From CAYPIE01 sp964410665 (lineage in GTDB: Bacteria > Planctomycetota > Planctomycetia > Gemmatales > Gemmataceae): 11,860 nucleotides of DNA. The position numbers were made by a program, and so were the translations under genes. A model generated the notes under the pieces. It was not told the DNA's origin. It saw only the letters and a list, made by a program, of their open reading frames with translations, and did not search any database. The stretch is from NCBI GenBank assembly GCA_964410665.1, contig CAYPIE010000139.1, forward strand, positions 1 to 11,860. The letters run 5' to 3'. The number at the start of each line of letters is the position of its first letter. Position 1 is the first letter of the stretch. Below are positions 1 to 6,490 of this stretch, in pieces.

Positions 1-307
1 CGCCACCGGCGATGCCACCGCCGAGACCGCCCGCGCCGCCGATGCCACCAATGCCACCGGCGATACCGCCACCGATGCCGCCAAGGCCGCCACCGACGCC
101 GCCGATACCGCCGCCAATGCCGCCAAGGCCGCCCCCGCCGATGCCGCCAAGGCCACCACCGCCGATGCCGCCAAGGCCACCGCCGGCAATGCCGCCGGCA
201 CCGCCGATGCCGCCGCCAGCAATACCGCCACCGGCGATGCCGCCGCCAGCAATGCCGCCACCGGCGATGCCGCCACCGCCGAGTCCGCCTGCGCCGGCAA
301 TGCCACC
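1..307. repeat. Degenerate tandem GC-rich repeat encoding Gly-Gly-Ile/Leu units
   Basis: The stretch is built from imperfect copies of units such as gccgatgccgccaaggcc and gccaccggcgatgccgcc. It encodes the glycine-rich part of the minus-strand protein. Copies differ mainly at third codon positions (GGC/GGT, ATC/ATT, GCC/GCT). This suggests old duplication with selection on the protein rather than a recent expansion. The three successive LGGIGGGG-coding copies at about 110-185 are the most regular. Such DNA is prone to slippage and assembly error, so the exact copy number may not be reliable. Confidence 0.75.
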
Positions 308-481
308 AAAGCCAATCGGCGGCGGGAAGGGCCGCAACGGCGGTGCGGGTTGTCCGGGCGGGAAGCCAGGTCGAGCCAGCTGAGCCGACAGTGAGTTTCG
401 CTCACCGGTCAACGACACCAGGGCTGCCAAGCTCAAAAGCAGCACGCAAATTCGCAAAGTACGTGTCAAGGATTGGAACAC
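1..481 (-). CDS. Secreted glycine-rich repeat protein (partial, C-terminus outside window)
   Basis: This minus-strand frame starts at a GTG (481-479) and stays open for 160 codons to the window edge. The GTG is preceded by AGAGAGG with a 6-nt spacer, and no ATG lies in frame just upstream. Residues 1-34 look like a Sec signal peptide: basic RTLR, a hydrophobic core around 11-24 (ICVLLLSLAALVSL), then a polar stretch with a likely cut near LSA-QLA (31-36). A proline-rich linker follows (about 38-56). From residue 59 onward nearly every residue is Gly, broken by single Ile, Leu, Val or Ala. The first pattern has a five-residue period (GGGIA), the second an eight-residue period (LGGIGGGG). I do not recognise a named family. 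Such Gly-X sequence could form a polyglycine-II or loose surface structure, which is inference. The opposite strand also reads open as a Pro-rich frame, but it has no signal peptide and no clear ribosome site. Confidence 0.72.
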   Translation of the reverse strand, partial: MFQSLTRTLRICVLLLSLAALVSLTGERNSLSAQLARPGFPPGQPAPPLRPFPPPIGFGGIAGAGGLGGGGIAGGGIAGGGIAGGGIAGGGIGGAGGIAGGGLGGIGGGGLGGIGGGGLGGIGGGIGGVGGGLGGIGGGIAGGIGGIGGAGGLGGGIAGG

Positions 482-487
482 GATGAA

Positions 488-494
488 CCTCTCT
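488..494 (-). promoter_or_regulatory. Ribosome binding site of the Gly-rich protein
   Basis: AGAGAGG on the minus strand, 6 nt before the GTG at 481. It decides the start of a gene with no ATG in frame and puts a complete signal peptide at the N-terminus. Confidence 0.55.
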
Positions 495-625
495 GGTTGG
501 GAGGGGAACCATGATTTTGTGATCGCTAGGGGCGTGCTACCGTGGTTTGCCAAGGTTCGGTGGCAGCGATGATCATGAGTTACAACGTCCGAAGGTCGCG
601 TTTGTTGGCAGAGCTGATAGTATTA

Positions 626-638
626 GTTCATTTTGAAC
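626..638. repeat. Short palindrome GTTCATTTTGAAC
   Basis: Arms GTTCA and TGAAC around a 3-nt centre, 145 bp upstream of the Gly-rich gene start in an AT-rich patch. It could be an operator for that gene. A 5-bp arm can also arise by chance, so this is recorded only as a candidate. Confidence 0.25.
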
Positions 639-666
639 GTAGTGCCAGCTAGGTCAACCCAAAAAT

Positions 667-704
667 TACCGTGCTTGACCTCAATTGCCTAGCTTATCAC
701 GGTA
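667..704 (-). terminator. Possible intrinsic terminator after the DUF1501 gene
   Basis: Read on the minus strand, TACCGTG (704-698) pairs with CACGGTA (673-667), a perfect 7-bp stem. It is followed directly by ATTTTT, as expected for a factor-independent terminator, and lies 36 bp past the DUF1501 stop codon. The 24-nt loop is long and the stem only moderately GC-rich, so the call is tentative. Confidence 0.4.
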
Positions 705-739
705 TGGACGCCAAAATCGGAGCGACGCGGCCGCCCGGT

Positions 740-2206
740 TCAGGCCAGCAGTTCGGGGACGATGTGCCCGTGCACATCGGTCAGACGGAAGTCCCGTCCC
801 TGGTAGAGGTAGGTCAGCTGTTCATGGTCGAAGCCGAGCAAATGCAGCAGCGTTGCCTGGAAATCATGGATGTGCACTTTGCTATGGGCGACCTGGAAGC
901 CTAGCTCATCGGAAGCCCCATGGGTATAGCCCGGTTGGACCCCACCGCCGGCCAAGAACATTGTGTACACGTCCGGATAATGGTCGCGGCCCAGCCGGCT
1001 GCCTTTGGCCGTACGTCCCTCGCGGAAGGGCGTGCGGCCAAACTCGCCCGACCAGATGACCAGCGTCTCCTCCAGCAGCCCACGCTGCTTGAGATCTCGG
1101 ATCAAGGCGGCGACCGGACGATCCATCCGGGTGCAACGTCGGGTCAGAGCGTCGCGAATATCGTTATCATCCCCGGTGCCATGAAAATCCCAGCCCCAGT
1201 CAAACAGTTGTACATAACGAACCCCGTGTTCGACCAGACGCCGGGCTAACAGACAGTTGCTGGCAAAGCTGCCATCGCCAGGCTGGGCGCCATAGGCGGC
1301 CAGGGTCTGAGCCGTCTCCTGGCCGAGGTCCATCACTTCCGGAACCGCCATCTGCATGCGATAGGCCAGCTCATATTGGGCAATCCGGGTCACGGTCTCG
1401 GGATCGCCAAAGGCTTGCGCTTGCAGCTGATTCAAATCGGCCAGAGCATCCAGGCTGGCTCGACGGACCTCAGGACTGATGCCGGGGGGGTTGCGCACAT
1501 AAAGCACCGGATCCCCCTTGGAGCGGCACTGGACCCCCTGATACACCGATGGCAAAAAGCCGCTGCCCCACACCGATTTTCCCGCACTGGGATTGGATCC
1601 GCCCGAGAGCAAGACCACAAAGCCCGGCAGGTTGGCGTTCTCCGAACCCAGCCCATAGGTGACCCAGGAACCCATACTCGGTCGACCCAACCGGGGCGAG
1701 CCGGTATAAAGCAGCAACTGGGCAGGTGCATGATTGAATTGATCTGTATTCATCGATTTGATGAAGGTCAACTCATCCGCCAATGCCGCCAGGTGCGGCA
1801 CCGCATCGGAGAACCAGGCACCCGATTGGCCATACTGGCGAAACTTGTGCGGCGTCCCCAGAAGCTTGGGCGTGCCGCGGGTGAAGGCAAACATCTTTCC
1901 CTGGGTGTAGGTATCCGGACAATCCTGGCCATTCCGTCGGACCAGTTCCGGCTTGTAATCAAACAGATCGAGATGGGGTGGCGATCCGGCCATATGTAGA
2001 TAGATCACCTGCTTGGCCGGCGATCGGGTCGGCGGCGCTTTGGCAGCCAGCGGGTTGATGACCTCCCCCGCCTGACTTTGACCGGCTGGCCGGCCAAGGA
2101 ACGAGGCCAGGGCCAGACTGCCCAACCCAAGGGTGCTATCACGCAAGAAATGACGGCGTGTCTGATAACGCAGGTATTCCAGGGCGGCAGAATCGAAGCC
2201 ATTCAC
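740..2206 (-). CDS. DUF1501 domain protein with twin-arginine leader
   Basis: A 488-residue protein of the DUF1501 family, which belongs to the alkaline phosphatase/sulfatase-like superfamily and is greatly expanded in planctomycetes; its substrate is unknown. The GTG start at 2206 is chosen because AGGAG lies 7 nt upstream; a TTG at 2230 would add eight residues without a better ribosome site. Near the N-terminus TRRHFLRD (16-23) and a hydrophobic run to about 37 resemble a Tat export signal. Family-typical motifs follow in order: HLDLFDYKP (78-86), NHAPA (148-152), WGWDFHG (347-353), EFGRTP (378-383), GRDHYP (396-401) and the C-terminal HDFQATLLHLLG (427-438) with RDFRLTDVHG (461-470). Length and motif order look complete. 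DUF1501 genes often pair with DUF1549/DUF1553 cytochrome-type genes, but here the upstream neighbour is a metal hydrolase 48 bp away, probably in the same transcript. A short CCTC-AACA-GAGG inverted repeat overlaps its ribosome site. Confidence 0.93.
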   Translation of the reverse strand: MNGFDSAALEYLRYQTRRHFLRDSTLGLGSLALASFLGRPAGQSQAGEVINPLAAKAPPTRSPAKQVIYLHMAGSPPHLDLFDYKPELVRRNGQDCPDTYTQGKMFAFTRGTPKLLGTPHKFRQYGQSGAWFSDAVPHLAALADELTFIKSMNTDQFNHAPAQLLLYTGSPRLGRPSMGSWVTYGLGSENANLPGFVVLLSGGSNPSAGKSVWGSGFLPSVYQGVQCRSKGDPVLYVRNPPGISPEVRRASLDALADLNQLQAQAFGDPETVTRIAQYELAYRMQMAVPEVMDLGQETAQTLAAYGAQPGDGSFASNCLLARRLVEHGVRYVQLFDWGWDFHGTGDDNDIRDALTRRCTRMDRPVAALIRDLKQRGLLEETLVIWSGEFGRTPFREGRTAKGSRLGRDHYPDVYTMFLAGGGVQPGYTHGASDELGFQVAHSKVHIHDFQATLLHLLGFDHEQLTYLYQGRDFRLTDVHGHIVPELLA

Positions 2207-2254
2207 AAGCAGACTCCTCAACAGAGGCAAGAGGAAGCCGCGTAGGCGGCGGGC

Positions 2255-2941
2255 TCACACCTCGAGACTCTCACCGGGTTGGAGCACTGAAACGGGGACG
2301 CCGGTGGCCTGCTGCACGGTGCGGGCAAACGCTTGTGCGTCCTGGGCGATCAGAGGAAACGTATCATAATGAATCGGTAGGACCCGTTTGGGCCGTAGCA
2401 ACTGAACGGCCCGCAGCGCATCTTCCGGGCCCATCGTAAAGTTATCCCCAATGGGCAGGATGGCTAAATCGATCCCCTCGTCGCCAATCAGCTGCATATC
2501 GCCAAACAGCCCGGTATCGGCGGCATCATAGACGCGTTTTCCATCGGCAAAGGTGAGGAGAAAGCCACACGGATTGCCACCATAACTGCCGTCGGGCAAC
2601 GCGGAGCCATGAAAGGCCAGGGTGAATTTGACCCGGCCAAACGGGAAGGTGTAGCTGCCGCCGTGCTGCATGCCGTGCACCTTCTTGACCCCGTGCTTGC
2701 CAAACCAGTTGGCGATTTCAAAGTTCGCAATGACGGTGGCTCCGGTTCGCTGAGCGATGGCGACGGTATCGCCGACATGATCGCTATGACCGTGGGAGAC
2801 CAGGATGAAATCGGCTGGAACGGTCGCAGCGTCCTGGGCGGCCTTGGGGTTGCCGGTGAGAAACGGATCAACCAGGACATGTCCGGCGTCCGTCTCGAAC
2901 AGCAAGCACGAATGCCCGAGCCAGTGCATGCGTTGGGGCAT
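2255..2941 (-). CDS. UPF0173-type metal-dependent hydrolase (metallo-beta-lactamase fold)
   Basis: A 228-residue protein of the UPF0173/YtkL branch of the metallo-beta-lactamase superfamily. The ATG at 2941 is chosen because GAGGT lies 5 nt upstream and the resulting length fits the family; a TTG at 2971 would add ten residues. The fold's metal-binding set is visible: HGHSDH (50-55), His111, Asp142 in ADTG (141-144), and His201 in PIHYDTFP. The N-terminal WLGHSCLLFETDAGHVLVDPF segment is typical of the subgroup, and GDNFTMGPEDA (165-175) is another hallmark. No signal peptide is seen, so it is probably cytoplasmic. The substrate is unknown; relatives are linked to lactone or phosphodiester hydrolysis, but family membership alone does not decide this. 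It lies 48 bp upstream of the DUF1501 gene. A small GC-rich hairpin (GCCGC/GCGGC, 2237-2250) sits just after its stop but lacks a T tract. Confidence 0.9.
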   Translation of the reverse strand: MPQRMHWLGHSCLLFETDAGHVLVDPFLTGNPKAAQDAATVPADFILVSHGHSDHVGDTVAIAQRTGATVIANFEIANWFGKHGVKKVHGMQHGGSYTFPFGRVKFTLAFHGSALPDGSYGGNPCGFLLTFADGKRVYDAADTGLFGDMQLIGDEGIDLAILPIGDNFTMGPEDALRAVQLLRPKRVLPIHYDTFPLIAQDAQAFARTVQQATGVPVSVLQPGESLEV

Positions 2942-2996
2942 GATAGACCTCGAAGAGGACGGGAGGATCAACCTCTAGATTACCGCAGTTGGCCGG

Positions 2997-3022
2997 CCTC
3001 CGCCAGGGTGAGGCTGGCGAGG
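2997..3022 (-). other. Stem-loop between ATPase-HflK gene and hydrolase gene
   Basis: CGCCAG (3001-3006) and CTGGCG (3014-3019) form a perfect 6-bp stem with a 7-nt loop. It can be extended to about 9 bp with one bulged base through CCT/AGG. It begins about 13 bp after the stop of the fusion gene. No T-run follows on the minus strand, so it is not a classical intrinsic terminator. It could be a weak terminator, an mRNA 3'-end stabiliser, or chance in GC-rich DNA. Confidence 0.3.
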
Positions 3023-3034
3023 ACTCGACACCGA

Positions 3035-6000
3035 CTAGGGTTCTCGTCGTAGCCGGTCGCTGCGGTTGCGCATGGCAGGTAAGCGTAGGGTCTCGGGGTC
3101 GAGCAAATAGAGTTGGCGGCGACCGGGCACCTGGTCGGAGTCAATCAGAATCTTGTCTCGGGTGCCCAGGACCTCCGCCAAAGCCGTCCAGCTCAGGCGG
3201 AAATCGGTCAAGTAACGCTGGGCCGAACGCCATTGCTCGCGACGCTGTTGGTAGTCCTGGAGCGCTTGCTTGGCCGGGGTGCCGTTGCTTGTTTCGGCCA
3301 GCCCCTGCATCAACAGTAGCAGTTCGCTCCACCAATCCAAGCGGTCCCGGGAACGCTGGCGGGTTCGGAAAACGCTGGCCTTGGCCTGGGCTTGAGCGAC
3401 CGTTTCGGCACGAGCTGCCTCGGCAAGCTCGATGATATTGGCCCGTGTCTGTTCTGCCCGACGCTTCTCCCGCAACGCCAGGGCTTTGGCCTCATTGATG
3501 CGGGTCTCCTTGCGCTCCATGGCTTCGGCCACCGCATGATAGGCGCCGACCACCTCACGCGGTGGATGGACATCGTGCAAGGCCAGGCCGTCCAGGTGGA
3601 TCCCCAGTCCGCCAGGGGCCATTTCCTGACAGCGCTGGCGGACTCTTTCTAAGACAATCGTTTGGAAACCTGGCTGCACGCGCAAAAGCTCCAGAAATGC
3701 TTGCCCCGCAACGAGCTCACGCAACACCGATTCAGTGGCCAAACGCAACACCTGTTCGGGCTGGTTGACGCCAAACAAAAACTGTCTCGGATGACGGACT
3801 TGATAACGGACCGTGGCCATCACCTCGATCAAGTTGCCATCCCCAGTAATCATGATGGCCTCATCGGAGCGCTGGCCTTCGCCATGTTGGGTCGCCCAGG
3901 TCATGGCCTGGGGGCTGTCGGAATCTCGCCGAAAGATCGGAGTGTCGGGGTCCGGTCGTGCCGCTGGGTTCGCACTGGGCTGAAACCCAAAGGCCAGCGT
4001 GCGGACCTCGTTGGGTTTGATCTTGGTCACGGTCTCGATCGGCCAGGGCCAGCGCCAGCTTAGACCGGGTTCGAGCTGCGTGTGCAGCCGGCCAAAGCGC
4101 TGCACGATCGCCACCTGGTCGGGTCCGACCCGCACCAGACCACTCAGCGGAATCGCCACCGCAGCCAGCAGCAACGCAGCGCCCAGGATTGGCTTCCAGT
4201 GATGGCTCGCTTCATGCAAAAGATGGTCGAGCTGCAGATTCCGGCCCATCCAGGCATCCAGGTTGCCCAGCCAGGCGCGGAAACGCTGCCAGCTCGGATT
4301 CGAGCTGGCTCGCTCAAAGGTTAATAGTCGCATGGAGTTGAGCAGCACCAACAGCGAGGCAAGCTGGTGATAAATGGCTCCCGCCAGCGGCGCTGACTCG
4401 TACCAACCGGGTGAGGAGCTAAACAGCGGCCACAACCAGGCGGTGACCAAGACTCCTAGCAAATTGACAATAAATGCAAAGATTATAATGTTTTGTCGGA
4501 TGATCTGGACAGTTTGTCGCGACAAGCGCAGCAACAAGGGCAACGGTTGCAGGGGATCGCGGAGCAGCACGATGTCCCCGGCTTCGGCGGCAATGTCGGT
4601 ACCGGTGCCGATGGCGATGCCGACACTCGCCCCAGCCAAGGCCGGGGCATCGTTGACGCCATCGCCGACCATCGCGCTGGTTTGGGCGGTCGTGGTGACC
4701 GAGGGAGTGTCGTTGGCCGGCGCTGGCAGGACGCGATCCGAAGCTTGGGTCACTTGAGCGATCCACTCGGCCTTTTGACCGGGCAGCAACTCGGCGTGGA
4801 CCTCCACGCCCGGGGGCAGTTGTGCCGCCAAAGCTTGAGCGGCCGCGAAGCGGTCGCCGGTCAGCACCGCGATTCGTTCGATGCCGAGGGTCTGTAGTTC
4901 GCTCAAAATGCCAGCGGCCTCGGGGCGGACGCGATCTCGAGCACCAATCGCTCCAAGAATCACGCTGTCCTGGACCACCAGCAACGCCGTTTGTCCACCC
5001 GCATCCAGTTGCTGAAGGAGCTCGATCGCGGCGGGGGAGATGGAAATGTTCTGTTCCTCAAGCAGACGTCGGTTGCCGACCAAAATCTTCTGCGGGCCGA
5101 CTTGGGCCAGAACCCCCGCACCTGGGTGGGCCTGGAAGTCATCGGTGGGAGTCAGAGGCAACGCACGCTGTCGGGCTTCGTCGAGAATCAACCGCGCGAT
5201 CGGGTGCTCACTGCCCTGCTCAGCCAGGGCAGCAGTATGGACGACCTCCGTATCCGACCGACCATCTAGGGGAAGGATCGACCCCAGCTCCAGCCGCCCT
5301 TCGGTAAGCGTGCCGGTCTTGTCAAAGGCCATTACCGAGACGTGAGCCAGCCGCTCGATGGCCGCTCCCCCTTTGATCTGTACACCGGTTCCGGCTAAGC
5401 GGCCCAACGCCGCAATGATTGCCGCCGGGGTGGCCAGGATCAACGCACAGGGGCAGGCGACCACCAAGACCGCCAGGGTTGGGTAGATGCTGAGCCGCAC
5501 CGCAGCGCCGAGGCTGGAGCGGTCTTCCGGGGCCTGGAAGGGGCCCATGTAGTAGGCCATGTAGCCCAGAAACGTGAGCAGGGCTAATCCGAGTACTACG
5601 GGCAAAAAGTAGCGTGCCAACCGATCGGCATGCCGCTCAATGGGCGCTTTATCCTTGAGGGCCTGGCGGGTTAGCTCGATCACTTGCCCGGCGACGGTCT
5701 GTTCCTGGATCTTTTGCGTTTCGATGGTGAGTGCACCGAACTGGTTGACGCTGCCGGCCAGAACTTCATCGCCAATGCCCTTATCAATCGGCAGGCTTTC
5801 GCCGGTCAGTGAGCTGATATCGACCGCCGAGCGGCCATCGACGATCACCCCGTCGACCGGCACCTTGGCGCCGGGCTTTACCACCACACGGTCGCCAACC
5901 TGGACCTCGGTGGTAAAGACACGCACTTCTTGGCCGTCGCGCAATCGCCAGCACCGCCGCGGGAATAGCTCGGCCAGCTTGCCGATCGCCTGTTGGGTTC

Positions 6001-6385
6001 GGGCGAAGGTGATCGCCTCCAGGCACTCGCCGAACAGCCCGATAAACACCACCTCAGCGGCGACAAGGGGCTCATCGATCAAGATGGCCGCGATGACCGC
6101 GATCGCCAAAGCTAAGTCAGCGCCCAGTCGCCCCTCCAACAGGGAATCCATGGAGGCATAGAGGATGCGTAGGCCACCTAGAAAGGCCGCGATTAAGGCG
6201 AAGCGAAAGCCATAGAGCTCATTCGACCAGGTGGGTAAATTGAGGTCATAGGTGGCGAGCCAACTCGCCAGAGACGGCCAGAGGTCGAGGCCAATAAGCA
6301 CACCGATCAGCCCGGTCAGGAAATACAGACCGAGGTCGGAATGGGACTCAAACACCTCATCAACATGGGATATTTCGCGATGCAT
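3035..6385 (-). CDS. Fused heavy-metal P1B-type ATPase and HflK-like SPFH/band-7 protein
   Basis: One uninterrupted 1116-codon frame with two parts. Residues 1 to about 690 are a complete P1B transport ATPase: paired membrane helices near 18-38, 56-76, 89-105 and 106-121; actuator motif TGES (194-197); helices near 256-280 and 300-325 carrying the metal-site CPC (311-313); phosphorylation motif DKTGT (355-359); nucleotide-domain SEHP (392-395); TGD (509-511); hinge GDGVND (574-579); and last helices near 632-655 and 665-688. There is no N-terminal CxxC metal-binding domain, and the last helix has neither the usual zinc-type Asp nor the copper-type Met/Ser set, so the ion is uncertain. Residues 691-730 are a linker. 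A helix at 732-750 then starts an HflK-like SPFH domain (GPDQVAIVQRFGRL at 754-767, TGDGNLIEV at 847-855, Ala/Glu-rich coiled coil near 955-1005). HflK with HflC modulates the FtsH protease. Topology fits: a cytoplasmic ATPase end, then an N-in/C-out SPFH segment. The ATG at 6385 is preceded by an in-frame TGA and has no strong ribosome site. No start with a ribosome site is evident at the junction. Confidence 0.93.
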   Translation of the reverse strand: MHREISHVDEVFESHSDLGLYFLTGLIGVLIGLDLWPSLASWLATYDLNLPTWSNELYGFRFALIAAFLGGLRILYASMDSLLEGRLGADLALAIAVIAAILIDEPLVAAEVVFIGLFGECLEAITFARTQQAIGKLAELFPRRCWRLRDGQEVRVFTTEVQVGDRVVVKPGAKVPVDGVIVDGRSAVDISSLTGESLPIDKGIGDEVLAGSVNQFGALTIETQKIQEQTVAGQVIELTRQALKDKAPIERHADRLARYFLPVVLGLALLTFLGYMAYYMGPFQAPEDRSSLGAAVRLSIYPTLAVLVVACPCALILATPAAIIAALGRLAGTGVQIKGGAAIERLAHVSVMAFDKTGTLTEGRLELGSILPLDGRSDTEVVHTAALAEQGSEHPIARLILDEARQRALPLTPTDDFQAHPGAGVLAQVGPQKILVGNRRLLEEQNISISPAAIELLQQLDAGGQTALLVVQDSVILGAIGARDRVRPEAAGILSELQTLGIERIAVLTGDRFAAAQALAAQLPPGVEVHAELLPGQKAEWIAQVTQASDRVLPAPANDTPSVTTTAQTSAMVGDGVNDAPALAGASVGIAIGTGTDIAAEAGDIVLLRDPLQPLPLLLRLSRQTVQIIRQNIIIFAFIVNLLGVLVTAWLWPLFSSSPGWYESAPLAGAIYHQLASLLVLLNSMRLLTFERASSNPSWQRFRAWLGNLDAWMGRNLQLDHLLHEASHHWKPILGAALLLAAVAIPLSGLVRVGPDQVAIVQRFGRLHTQLEPGLSWRWPWPIETVTKIKPNEVRTLAFGFQPSANPAARPDPDTPIFRRDSDSPQAMTWATQHGEGQRSDEAIMITGDGNLIEVMATVRYQVRHPRQFLFGVNQPEQVLRLATESVLRELVAGQAFLELLRVQPGFQTIVLERVRQRCQEMAPGGLGIHLDGLALHDVHPPREVVGAYHAVAEAMERKETRINEAKALALREKRRAEQTRANIIELAEAARAETVAQAQAKASVFRTRQRSRDRLDWWSELLLLMQGLAETSNGTPAKQALQDYQQRREQWRSAQRYLTDFRLSWTALAEVLGTRDKILIDSDQVPGRRQLYLLDPETLRLPAMRNRSDRLRREP

Positions 6386-6417
6386 GGCGGGTGCTCAAAG
6401 CGATCCAAAGCAGTTCC

Positions 6418-6429
6418 TGGCACCTGCCA
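6418..6429. promoter_or_regulatory. Perfect palindrome TGGCACCTGCCA upstream of ATPase-HflK gene
   Basis: TGGCA and TGCCA arms flank CC, 33 bp before the ATG of the fusion gene, inside the 105-bp gap after the CitG-like gene. The position suits a repressor or activator site for the ATPase gene. No -10/-35 pair is obvious nearby and the site has a single copy, so function is only a possibility. Confidence 0.27.
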
Positions 6430-6490
6430 TGCTATCGATTCTGCAGTACTTCGGCGAGGCTTGCTTGACGGGCCGTGCACAAACTGCGAT

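Larger units (their letters stand above)
482..739. other. Intergenic region between DUF1501 gene and Gly-rich gene
   Basis: 258 bp with no convincing gene on either strand. It holds a terminator-like inverted repeat next to the end of the DUF1501 gene, a short palindrome (GTTCATTTTGAAC) and the ribosome site of the Gly-rich gene. It is more A/T-rich than the flanking genes. I found no -35/-10 pair with good spacing for the Gly-rich gene. A TTGACC (minus strand, around 655) lies near AT-rich stretches, but no matching -10 is present. Confidence 0.5.

Noticed and set aside
1..307. CRISPR-like array at the left edge
   Set aside because: The repeats are short, contiguous and coding (Gly-Gly-Ile/Leu); there are no unique spacers between identical repeats.
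12..383. Plus-strand proline-rich open frame of about 123 codons opposite the Gly-rich gene
   Set aside because: It is the complement of GGC/GGT/ATC repeat codons, has no ribosome site or signal peptide, while the minus strand has both.
1376..1999. Plus-strand frame of about 207 codons opposite the DUF1501 gene
   Set aside because: Lies wholly within a full-length conserved minus-strand protein and shows no domain of its own.
4249..4320. Separate start of an independent hflK gene inside the fusion gene
   Set aside because: The ATG at 4249 has no ribosome site upstream on the minus strand and the frame runs through without a stop.
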